Below, piece by piece: positions 6,259 through 11,634 of a DNA stretch of 11,634 bases; positions within the stretch are counted from its first letter, which is position 1, and every line of letters starts with the position of its first letter. The notes below the pieces were generated by a model, which worked only from the letters and a program-made list of their open reading frames with translations, was not told the DNA's origin and did not search any database. Made by a program: the position numbers and the translations under genes. The DNA comes from Pyrobaculum sp. (GTDB lineage: Archaea; Thermoproteota; Thermoprotei; Thermoproteales; Thermoproteaceae): assembly GCA_009903905.1 (NCBI GenBank), contig WYEI01000083.1:1-11634 (forward strand). The letters run 5' to 3'.

Positions 6259-6622
6259 CTGCCGGCGCCGCCTCCCCCAGCTGATAGAAGGGGCGAGGAG
6301 GGGCGACCAGCGGGATATATTCGAGCTCATTAGGTGCGTAAACCCGGAGGGGTGGCAGATGATACAGTCGGCCCTCGCGGGAATCCCCGCAGGGCCCGCC
6401 GCCTCCGCAGACGCCGGCGAGCCGCTCCGCGTCTCTGTGGCGGGCGACGCGGCGAGGATAGACGGCGTCGGCGAGGAGGTCCGCATCGCGGGGAACGCCG
6501 TGGAGGTGCTGCACGGCGGTGCTCAGCACAGATACGCGCTACCCGGCAGAATATGCGGGATCTCCCAGCTCGTGGCTAAATGCGGCGCATTCTACGCAGA
6601 ACTCAAGCTGTGCCCGCAGTGA
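6245..6622 (+). CDS. Hypothetical protein, second gene of unknown pair
   Basis: 125 residues starting at an ATG that overlaps the preceding gene by 14 nt. I do not recognise it. Residues 1-47 are helical and charged (CRRRLPQLIEGARRGDQRDIFELIRCV). A short Ala/Gly/Pro linker (48-57) follows, then a strand-rich segment of repeated short hydrophobic turns (RVSVAGDAARIDGVGEEVRI, 62-81), then a Cys-containing tail (ICGISQLVAKCGAFYAELKLCPQ region, with C103, C112, C122). Helical N-terminus plus beta-rich C-terminus in 125 residues would suit a small adaptor, DNA-binding or antitoxin-like protein, but nothing decides this. Coupling to the 140-residue protein suggests the two form a complex. The promoter of the second ankyrin gene follows within 20 bp of its stop. 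Confidence 0.6.
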   Translation: MPVDDCRRRLPQLIEGARRGDQRDIFELIRCVNPEGWQMIQSALAGIPAGPAASADAGEPLRVSVAGDAARIDGVGEEVRIAGNAVEVLHGGAQHRYALPGRICGISQLVAKCGAFYAELKLCPQ

Positions 6623-6636
6623 TGTACCAATGAATA

Positions 6637-6647
6637 GACTATATATC
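6637..6647 (+). promoter_or_regulatory. TATA box for ankyrin copy 2
   Basis: GACTATATATC is centred about 25 bp before the ATG at 6667, giving a leaderless transcript. Copy 2 therefore has its own promoter, unlike copy 1, which lies at the end of the signalling operon. Confidence 0.6.
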
Positions 6648-6666
6648 GCCATGATGTAGATACCCC

Positions 6667-7473
6667 ATGGCTCTCTGCGGCCTAGTGAATAGGTGGGACT
6701 CGGATTTCAAGAAGGCTTTAGAGGGAGGGGCCAATCCTGATGTTAGGTGTAGCGACGAAGGCGAGACTCCCCTGCACATAGTTGCGGGATATGGATATGT
6801 GGGGAAGGTGGGGCTTCTTCTCCAACACGGAGCCTCTCCCAATGTTAGGACTAGACATGGCGATACCCCTCTTCACTACGCCGTCTGTAACAGCAAGGCT
6901 AATAATGTGTTTGATGTGGTTAAGGTTTTGCTCGCTGGCGGGGCCGACGTAAATGTGAGAAATATTGACGGACGGACTCCTCTCCATTGCGCCGCCGAGA
7001 GGGGGTTTATGAATACTGTAAAGGCCCTACTGGATAAGGGGGCGGATCCAAACCTCGCCGATAACCGCGGAAAGACCCCCCTCCACCTCGCCGCTGAAAA
7101 CGGCCGTTTTGTCGTTGTCCAGACGCTTTTGGACTACCGCGCGGATGTCGGCACCCGCGACGGCCACGGATGGACTGCGCTGCACTACGCGGCTGCCGGC
7201 GGATTTACAAATATTGTAAAGTTTCTCCTCGAGCACGGGGCCGACCCGAATGCGGAGAACGACGGAGGGAACACGCCTCTACATGTGGCGGCCCTCAAGT
7301 GCTTCCCAGATCTGGTCGAGGTTCTGCTCGACCACGGAGCTGACCTGAGCCGGAAAAACCGAGAGGGGAAAAGCCCCATGGACATCGCCAGAGAGAATAA
7401 ATGCGTCGCCTTCTCCGTGGCGGTAGAGGACTGGAGGCGGAGGAGGGGGAGCGCTACCCAGGTATATCAATAG
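6667..7473 (+). CDS. Ankyrin-repeat protein, copy 2
   Basis: 268 residues, nearly all ankyrin: an N-terminal half repeat (MALCGLVNRWDSDF then GGANPD), six full repeats at about 31-63, 64-100 (a longer 37-residue unit), 101-133, 134-166, 167-199 and 200-232 with TPLHxAA/GADPN signatures, and a cap (233-250, GKSPMDIARE). A basic tail (DWRRRRG) ends the protein. It is a predicted cytosolic protein-binding module with no enzyme domain. Its first repeat (DVRCSDEGETPLH) and cap closely match ankyrin copy 1 (NVRCDADGETPLH; GKTPEDIARE), so the two are duplicates. This intact copy shows what the N-terminus of copy 1 probably looked like. The ATG is supported by a TATA box at 6637-6647. It converges on the minus-strand MPS-family gene, with only 49 bp between the two stop codons. 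Confidence 0.9.
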   Translation: MALCGLVNRWDSDFKKALEGGANPDVRCSDEGETPLHIVAGYGYVGKVGLLLQHGASPNVRTRHGDTPLHYAVCNSKANNVFDVVKVLLAGGADVNVRNIDGRTPLHCAAERGFMNTVKALLDKGADPNLADNRGKTPLHLAAENGRFVVVQTLLDYRADVGTRDGHGWTALHYAAAGGFTNIVKFLLEHGADPNAENDGGNTPLHVAALKCFPDLVEVLLDHGADLSRKNREGKSPMDIARENKCVAFSVAVEDWRRRRGSATQVYQ

Positions 7474-7522
7474 CTCCGATTTCTGAGGCCGGCGCAGAGC
7501 TTGGTTTCGATGCGTTGAGCCG

Positions 7523-8275
7523 TCACGTCGCGGCCTTTTCGACTACGGCGAAGAAGAGGTCGCGGCTTCTGCAGGCGCCGCTCCTTCCTATCTCCTCTAC
7601 TATCGCGGATACATCTGCCTTCTTCCTCGCGAGCTTCTGCGCCAGCCTGTAGAGGCGGCTGTAATCCGAAGGCTTGACCCACTGGTACTTCTCGCCGCAG
7701 AGAACCAACAGCTCTTTCAGCGGATTGTAATACTGGTACACGCCGAGAGGCTCAACGCCCTTTGAGACGTTTTCCTCGGCGATTAGGGTCACGCAGCGCC
7801 GCAGCACGTCCCTGTGGTCGTTGTAGATCTCGTATAGCGGCTTGGTTAGCATCTCGGCGGCTTCCCTCGCCGCGGCTCTGTCCGCAGGCAGGACGTACAT
7901 ATCCACGTCTCTCAGCCTGTCGGCCACCTCCGAGAGGCACCGCGCCAGGACCCTCTCGACGTCGAAGGCGTCGCCGGCAAGGGCCGTGCCGTACCTCCTG
8001 ACCTTGCCGTCCACGCAGTCGAGGAGGTGGTGGAGGGCCGCCGCCCGTAGATGCACGCCGTCGAGCCTGCCCTGCATCGCCAGGCAGCCCACCAGGACCT
8101 CGGCGCCGCTCACCGCAGGCGTCTGGACTCCGCCGAGATCCACAGCCGGATGCCTGACGCCCACATCGTGGGCCTCGCACCTCCCCAGATCGATAAGCCT
8201 ATCGACGAAGTTAGCCACGTCGCCGGATATCCCAATCAGCTCTGCGCACGTCCTGTGCACCCTATGGGAAGGCAT
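7523..8275 (-). CDS. His/Asp-rich helical protein, MPS family copy 2 (long form), putative metal-binding
   Basis: 250 residues on the minus strand. The start, complement of 8273-8275, gives MPSHRVHRTC, matching the paralogue at 5056. Shared residues are H7, VDRLID (24-29), HDVG (36-39), H42 and RAAALHHLLDCVDG (77-90, with H82, H83, D86). The conserved His/Asp set suggests a metal-dependent hydrolase or a structural metal site. A resemblance to zinc-dependent phospholipase C-like or HD proteins is a guess from motif layout. The C-terminal third (about 135-250) is helical with aromatic and basic residues (NPLKELLVLCGEKYQWVKPSDY, then RLAQKLARKKAD) and is absent from copy 1. No membrane segment is seen. 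No TATA box lies at the leaderless position; the nearest candidate is at about 8349-8358, implying a leader of about 50 nt. It converges on ankyrin copy 2 and diverges from the CRISPR trailer end. Confidence 0.75.
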   Translation of the reverse strand: MPSHRVHRTCAELIGISGDVANFVDRLIDLGRCEAHDVGVRHPAVDLGGVQTPAVSGAEVLVGCLAMQGRLDGVHLRAAALHHLLDCVDGKVRRYGTALAGDAFDVERVLARCLSEVADRLRDVDMYVLPADRAAAREAAEMLTKPLYEIYNDHRDVLRRCVTLIAEENVSKGVEPLGVYQYYNPLKELLVLCGEKYQWVKPSDYSRLYRLAQKLARKKADVSAIVEEIGRSGACRSRDLFFAVVEKAAT

Positions 8276-8701
8276 AGCCCCCGCGCAGAGCCAAGACGCA
8301 AGCGGCAGACCGCAGCGCAGACGCGACCACGAGCCTCCGAGGGCCTCACATTTATGAACTTGCCGCCGAAGACGGGCGCGGCCCCTCCCCAGAGTAGGGC
8401 GTTACAAGAATGCACAGAGCCAACGGATCCTGGGGGAGACAGGGCCCACGCGGAAGACGCCTGCGGCGTCTGTGCCCAGCGAGAGGCGTCAGACGGTTGC
8501 GGGGCTGGAGGAGGCCTTGGACCGGAGACGAGGCGCCGGGGCCGGCGGGCCTCCAGCCGGAGCTCTGGGGCGATTCCCACACGCGCCGCCGTCTTCCGCG
8601 GGGAGGACGGCGAGGAGTACGAAGAGGATGCCGCCTCCGAGGCCGTGCTCAAGCCGGCGCAGGACGCGACGCCGCGGCCGCCGCAGAACCCAACATAGGC
8701 A
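8276..8701. other. 426-bp GC-rich region without a confident gene
   Basis: Several overlapping frames are open here because the DNA is GC-rich, but none has a promoter at the usual distance or a recognisable motif. The best is 8354-8698 (plus, 114 codons), which ends in an acidic stretch GEDGEEYEEDAAS with codon use like real genes. A different frame (from GTG 8472) gives PSERRQTVAGLEEALDRRR. The switch of coding-like signal between frames suggests a decayed gene. A perfect 7-bp inverted repeat with a 3-nt centre lies at 8455-8471 (AGACGCC, then GGCGTCT). A minus-strand TATA-like site, TTCATAAATG, lies at about 8349-8358. Confidence 0.35.
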
Positions 8702-9734
8702 ATTTCAATTCTCCATTGGAGATGCATGGCGCGTAAGCAGGCTGAAGAGCACACCACGGCAGAGTATATACGGTTTCAATTCTCCATTGGAGATGCGCTG
8801 TTTATAATGTCTGCCTCGTTGCCGATACGTCAGGAGTTTCAATTCTCCATTGGAGATGCGATAATCGAGGCGATCGCCAGGGGCATAGCGTTCCTAAGCG
8901 CCCCGGTTTCAATTCTCCATTGGAGATGCGCTGCTCTTGATAAACGGCAGAGAGGCGATCGTTGAGGATGGGTTTCAATTCTCCATTGGAGATGCCCGAC
9001 ACCTCCCTAATTGCGCTTCTGCTCATATTTGGTGTGTTTCAATTCTCCATTGGAGATGCTGCCCGCATTATCTATACCCACACAGTGCTGGGCAGTCGTT
9101 TCAATTCTCCATTGGAGATGCGGTATAGGCAACTTCAGTATTACGTCGCAATAGCTAAGAAAACTAGTTTCAATTCTCCATTGGAGATGCTGGATCACAG
9201 CTATCGATACGACCACGGCGAGAACCACAGAGAGTTTCAATTCTCCATTGGAGATGCTGGCCTGCGCGAAGTAGTTGCCAGCCTGCTGGAACGCCCCGAC
9301 CAGGTTTCAATTCTCCATTGGAGATGCCCCAGCCATGACGCCGCCATGAGGGCGAGCGATACCGCGAGGGCGGGTTTCAATTCTCCATTGGAGATGCCGC
9401 TGAAATTAGCCAAGGAGATCTTGGAAAAAGTAATGGAGATAAGTTTCAATTCTCCATTGGAGATGCCGAGATTGGGGGGTTCAAGATGTACTACGTGATG
9501 TATACCCGTTTCAATTCTCCATTGGAGATGCGGAGGTGGTGAACCACCTCCGCAACGGAAACACCCCAAAGCTAGTTTCAATTCTCCATTGGAGATGCGA
9601 CGTGTTGAAGAAGTAATGTGCAGGCCCTTGCTGGACTCGGCATGTTTCAATTCTCCATTGGAGATGCCTTCAGGGCAATGCTTAAATATTTCGCAAATCC
9701 TTATTATCATGTTTCAATTCTCCATTGGAGATGC
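8702..9734 (-). CRISPR. CRISPR array, 16 repeats of 24 bp and 15 spacers
   Basis: On the plus strand each 24-bp repeat begins GTTTCAATTC and ends TTGGAGATGC. Repeat starts are 8702, 8773, 8836, 8906, 8972, 9036, 9098, 9167, 9234, 9304, 9374, 9443, 9508, 9575, 9644 and 9711. Spacer lengths, left to right, are 47, 39, 46, 42, 40, 38, 45, 43, 46, 46, 45, 41, 43, 45 and 43. All repeats are identical except the first (8702), which has A for G at its first base. The minus-strand repeat begins GCATCTCC and ends ATTGAAAC, the typical 8-nt crRNA 5' tag of archaeal arrays. A promoter lies just right of the array. Transcription is therefore leftward, the newest spacer is 9668-9710, and the degenerate repeat is at the old, trailer end. 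The repeat carries a short inverted repeat (TCTCCA, A, TGGAGA). The adjacent cas6 probably processes it. Confidence 0.97.
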
Positions 9735-9759
9735 CGGGTTTCTTGGACCATGAATGTAT

Positions 9760-9777
9760 AGATATTTAAGCTTTTCT
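9760..9777 (-). promoter_or_regulatory. CRISPR array promoter (BRE plus TATA) in the leader
   Basis: On the minus strand it reads AGAAAAGCTTAAATATCT, a purine-rich BRE followed by a TATA box. Its centre is about 25 bp upstream of roughly 9740, so the pre-crRNA would begin a few nucleotides before the first repeat (9734). Confidence 0.7.
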
Positions 9778-9858
9778 ATCCGTCTTTCGGCGTGATGTAG
9801 GTCTAACTGCGCTGTACGGGTCGCCGCGTCTTGTTTCTACGTAAAGTGCGCCGGGCGT

Positions 9859-9876
9859 GCAGATGCGCGCATCTGC
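9859..9876. repeat. 18-bp perfect palindrome between array and cas6
   Basis: GCAGATGCGCGCATCTGC is self-complementary over all 18 bp. Outward, ACGTAAA (9839-9845) pairs with TTTACGT (9882-9888), giving an imperfect inverted repeat of about 50 bp. It lies between the two divergent promoters, at a suitable place for a dimeric regulator or a leader-binding protein. A role is inferred. Confidence 0.6.
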
Positions 9877-10037
9877 GTGCTTTTACGTCTCGGCGTCGGC
9901 CCGCGCCGGGAAGCTGCACGACGTTTTATAAACGGGATCCCCGCTTTACGTACGCAGCTCGCCGAAGCAGTGGACAGCTTCGATGGATGTAAAGCGCAAT
10001 CTGCACGTATAAACGCCGTCCGACGGCGCGTCGAATC

Positions 10038-10046
10038 CTTTATATC
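10038..10046 (+). promoter_or_regulatory. TATA box for cas6
   Basis: CTTTATATC is centred about 24 bp before the ATG at 10066. This decides the start codon over the in-frame GTG at 9877 and predicts a leaderless cas6 mRNA. Confidence 0.6.
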
Positions 10047-10065
10047 GCGGCGCCTCGGGACGGCC

Positions 10066-10851
10066 ATGTCGGTGGTGGCCTTCAGGGGCAACCTGGAGAG
10101 GGGGGTGGCGATCAACCTCTTCTCGGGCTACCTGGCGCACTCCGTGGTGCACCGCCTCCTGCGGGGGCTCCCGGAGAGGGGGCCGAAGCCCTTCACCGTC
10201 TGGCCGCTTCTGATCGACGGAAGGCCTGCGGTCGGGCTGGCGGCCGCGGCGGCGGGGGCCGAGGTGGAGCTCCGCGCCGCCTTCTTCGACGAGGAGCTGG
10301 GGCGGAGGTTCATGGAGGCGGTGGAGGGCGGCTTCGACCTCTTCGGCGCCCGCGTCGCCCCGGCGGAGCTGGAGTTCTGGAGGCCGCCGCGGCCCGCCGC
10401 GCGGCAGACGCCGGCGTTCAGGGTGGAGTTCCTCTCGCCGACCCGGTTCGAGACGCCTCCCTACGTGAGGCGGCCGAGGCCGGTGTACGACCTCACCCCC
10501 GCCCCGCGGAACGTGTTCAAGTCGGCCCTCAAGACGGCGGAGAGGCTGGGTCTGTGGGGGCCCGCGGAGTCCAAACGGCTCTACCGCTGGGCGTACGCGG
10601 CTGTGGGCATCACCGACTTCCGCATCAGGCCGGTGGCCGTGTCGCTGACCGGAGGCAGAACCGCGAGGGGCTTCGTGGGGTGGGCCGTCTACAGGGCCTT
10701 CGAGACGTCCATGCTGGGGGAGATGTGGCGCGCCCTCTCCGCCGCGGCGGACTTCGGCCTGGGCGCGAACCGCCCGCTGGGCTTCGGCGCCGTGAGGATA
10801 ACGCCGCTGGAGGGCACGGCTAGGCCGTCCCCGCGTCGAGGCGGGGCCTGA
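10066..10851 (+). CDS. cas6: CRISPR pre-crRNA endoribonuclease Cas6
   Basis: 261 residues. Cas6 cuts the repeat in pre-crRNA, leaving an 8-nt 5' tag (here ATTGAAAC). The C-terminus carries the family's glycine-rich loop, DFGLGANRPLGFGAVRI (229-245, with G231, G233, G239, G241), in the second ferredoxin-like fold. The N-terminal part (NLERGVAINLFSGYLAHSVV, 9-28) fits the first strand and helix of the family, with H25 or H29 as candidate catalytic histidine. Length is typical. The ATG is supported by a TATA box; a longer frame from GTG 9877 adds 63 residues unlike Cas6. The gene diverges from the CRISPR leader 331 bp away, consistent with processing this array. No cas1, cas2, cas4 or interference gene is in the window, so the subtype cannot be named. 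Confidence 0.88.
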   Translation: MSVVAFRGNLERGVAINLFSGYLAHSVVHRLLRGLPERGPKPFTVWPLLIDGRPAVGLAAAAAGAEVELRAAFFDEELGRRFMEAVEGGFDLFGARVAPAELEFWRPPRPAARQTPAFRVEFLSPTRFETPPYVRRPRPVYDLTPAPRNVFKSALKTAERLGLWGPAESKRLYRWAYAAVGITDFRIRPVAVSLTGGRTARGFVGWAVYRAFETSMLGEMWRALSAAADFGLGANRPLGFGAVRITPLEGTARPSPRRGGA

Positions 10852-10900
10852 GGCGTCCGGCGCCCCGTCAGGAGGGCGGCCGCGGCGAGGTGTACGGCCG

Positions 10901-11191
10901 GCGGCATGGCGGCCGGCCTCTGCGGCGGCCGTGACGGGGAGGGCGTTGCCGAGCGCGGCGGCCAGGGCGCGCGGAGGGCCCCTAAACGCATACGCCTCGT
11001 AGGCGAGGAGGGCACTAGAGATCCTTGAGGGTAACAGGAGGGCCGTCGCGGGCAGAAACCCCTGGGTTCTGGCCGCCGCGTCCCTATGGCTCGCCGCCTA
11101 TAAGGAGTACGGGATGCCCATCCGCCTGGCGAATGCGGCGGGGACGACAGTCGAGGGCGTCAAGAACGCGGCGAGGAGGATGAGGGCATGA
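10901..11191 (+). pseudogene. Decayed TFB-like (transcription factor B) remnant
   Basis: One frame reads ASAAAVTGRALPSAAARARG and PLNAYAS, then a TAG at 11000-11002, then ARRALEILEGNRRAVAGRNP, WVLAAASLWLAAYKEYGMPI and RLANAAGTTVEGVKNAARRM before a TGA at 11189-11191. The part after the TAG matches the second cyclin fold of archaeal TFB in layout: a GRNP/GKSP-like start, the LAAAxLxLAA helix, and an NAAGTTVEGVKN recognition-helix-like end. The part before the TAG resembles the end of the first cyclin repeat, but the linker between them is far too short. The zinc ribbon and first-cyclin N-terminus are missing, and there is no start codon or promoter at the expected place. TFB recruits RNA polymerase at TATA boxes; this copy cannot do so. 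The assignment is by motif reading only. Confidence 0.5.
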
Positions 11192-11366
11192 GCGTTGACG
11201 GAGGCATGGACGCGGGCGGGGGCATGAGGACGGAGACGTTACTGTCGAAGGGCTGGAGCTTGAGTTGGGCCGCCTAGAGCCCCACGAAGGCGGGACGAGG
11301 GGGGTCTACAGACCAAAGGGACTGTTGGCATTCGCGAGAGCCAAGGAGTACGTGCGGATACTGTAA
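11188..11366 (+). pseudogene. Small ORF broken by a frameshift, unknown function
   Basis: An ATG at 11188 overlaps the TFB remnant's TGA (ATGA) and starts MSVDGGMDAGGGMRTE, but this frame ends at a TAG after about 29 codons. In another frame the DNA from about 11226 is strongly coding-like: GDVTVEGLELELGRLEPHEG, then GTRGVYRPKGLLAFARAKEY and VRIL before TAA at 11364-11366. That frame lacks ATG or GTG starts and has a TGA at 11196-11198. One base change in length near 11230 would join the two parts into a protein of about 58 residues. The family is unknown. It is either a decayed gene or a frameshift in the assembly. Confidence 0.4.
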
Positions 11367-11618
11367 GGCGCAACCGGCCCCTCCCCCGTTTTTCCCTCCG
11401 GCTTGAACTCGGACGTCGATTAACACAACTTTTCTGTCAAGCATAAAACACGGCGCCTTAAAACTGCGTTTCCCTCAAGGTCTTTGCGTAATTTATCTAT
11501 ACTCTTAATATATACTATCTTTAAATCGCTTTTCTCTCGACGTGTTTTATATGTATATCTTATCATCGCTTATCAATAGCGATATTGTGAAAATTTAAAG
11601 CTCTGTTTTTTCGGGCTC
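11367..11618. promoter_or_regulatory. AT-rich intergenic region with pyrimidine tract and TATA-like sites
   Basis: A pyrimidine tract at 11378-11398 including T5 (11389-11393) may end transcription of the upstream remnants. The rest is AT-rich with several TATA-like stretches (for example CTTAATATATAC near 11506-11517, and TTTAAAT near 11520). An inverted repeat pairs ATCGCT (11565-11570) with AGCGAT (11578-11583). The site AAATTTAAAG at 11591-11600 is the likely promoter of the gene starting at 11619. No gene is visible. Confidence 0.45.
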
Positions 11619-11634
11619 ATGAACCGGGCGGGTC
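11619..11634 (+). CDS. First codons of a gene leaving the right edge (partial)
   Basis: An ATG at 11619 begins M-N-R-A-G at the window edge. It lies about 24 bp after a TATA box (AAATTTAAAG, 11591-11600, preceded by GTGA), the same leaderless arrangement seen for other genes here, and the base composition switches from AT-rich to GC-rich at that point. Nothing can be said about function from five codons. Confidence 0.35.

Larger units (their letters stand above)
9735..10065. other. CRISPR leader / divergent cas6 promoter region (331 bp)
   Basis: This holds the leftward array promoter, an 18-bp perfect palindrome (9859-9876), four copies of an ACGTAAA-type motif, an extra TATA-like site GTTTTATAAAC at about 9923-9933 and the cas6 TATA box. 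The cas6 frame stays open upstream to a GTG at 9877, but that stretch overlaps the palindrome and lacks Cas6-like sequence, so I treat it as non-coding. No RNA gene is visible. Confidence 0.6.

Noticed and set aside
5810..6529. 239-codon minus-strand frame opposite the unknown pair
   Set aside because: It is dominated by Arg, Pro and Ser low-complexity sequence typical of antisense frames in GC-rich DNA, while the plus-strand pair has a promoter and a coupled overlap.
8962..9710. Long open frames on both strands inside the CRISPR array with repeated FNSPLEM or ISNGELK peptides
   Set aside because: The 24-bp repeat is a multiple of three and has no stop in these frames, so the frames only reflect the repeat; spacer lengths shift the phase and there is no promoter or start context.
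9877..10065. Upstream extension of cas6 to a GTG, adding 63 residues
   Set aside because: The stretch overlaps the leader palindrome and motif copies, shows no Cas6-like sequence, and the ATG at 10066 has a TATA box at the leaderless distance.
10689..11015. 108-codon minus-strand frame overlapping the cas6 end and the TFB remnant
   Set aside because: Pro/Arg/Ala-rich, no promoter, and antisense to the conserved Cas6 glycine-rich loop region.
1..11634. tRNA, rRNA and C/D-box sRNA genes
   Set aside because: I looked for TTCRA-type T-loops with flanking stems and for RTGATGA/CTGA box pairs in the gaps and saw no convincing set; only isolated C-box-like hexamers were present.
1..11634. Insertion sequence or transposase as the cause of the duplicated module
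   Set aside because: No transposase motif, terminal inverted repeat or target-site duplication is visible around the duplicated genes.

Overview
The window most likely comes from a hyperthermophilic crenarchaeon of the Thermoproteales (Thermoproteus/Pyrobaculum type). The signs are GC-rich genes with archaeal TATA boxes about 24-27 bp before the start codon (leaderless mRNAs), a crenarchaeal CRISPR repeat whose transcribed strand ends in ATTGAAAC, a Cas6, a decayed TFB-like gene, and archaeal-type FHA, vWA, kinase and PP2C genes. No species can be named from the sequence alone.

Left part (1-4021): the 5' end of an unidentified minus-strand gene, then a phospho-signalling cluster. A zinc-ribbon/FHA protein (minus) diverges from a three-gene plus-strand operon: a vWA protein, a protein kinase with a C-terminal FHA domain, and a PP2C phosphatase. 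The last three overlap by 1 and 11 nt. Together they form a writer (kinase), eraser (PP2C), readers (two FHA domains) and a vWA scaffold. The pair FHA/zinc ribbon plus vWA resembles Sulfolobus ArnA/ArnB, and vWA+kinase+PP2C resembles bacterial TerY-P triads.

Middle part (4018-8275): an accessory region built from a duplicated module. Each copy has an ankyrin-repeat protein (4067-4723; 6667-7473) and a member of a His/Asp-rich helical family beginning MPS (5056-5652 plus; 7523-8275 minus). An unrecognised two-gene operon (5836-6258, 6245-6622) lies between them. The first ankyrin gene lies in the same frame as the PP2C gene, directly after its stop codon, and its 5' end looks frameshifted.

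Right part (8276-11634): a GC-rich stretch with no confident gene; a CRISPR array of 16 repeats of 24 bp and 15 spacers of 38-47 bp (8702-9734), transcribed leftward from a promoter at about 9765; a 331-bp leader/intergenic region with an 18-bp perfect palindrome and four copies of an ACGTAAA-type motif; and cas6 (10066-10851) pointing the other way. No cas1, cas2 or effector genes are present. After cas6 lies a decayed zone with a TFB-like remnant and a broken small ORF, then an AT-rich promoter region and the first codons of a gene that leaves the window at 11619.
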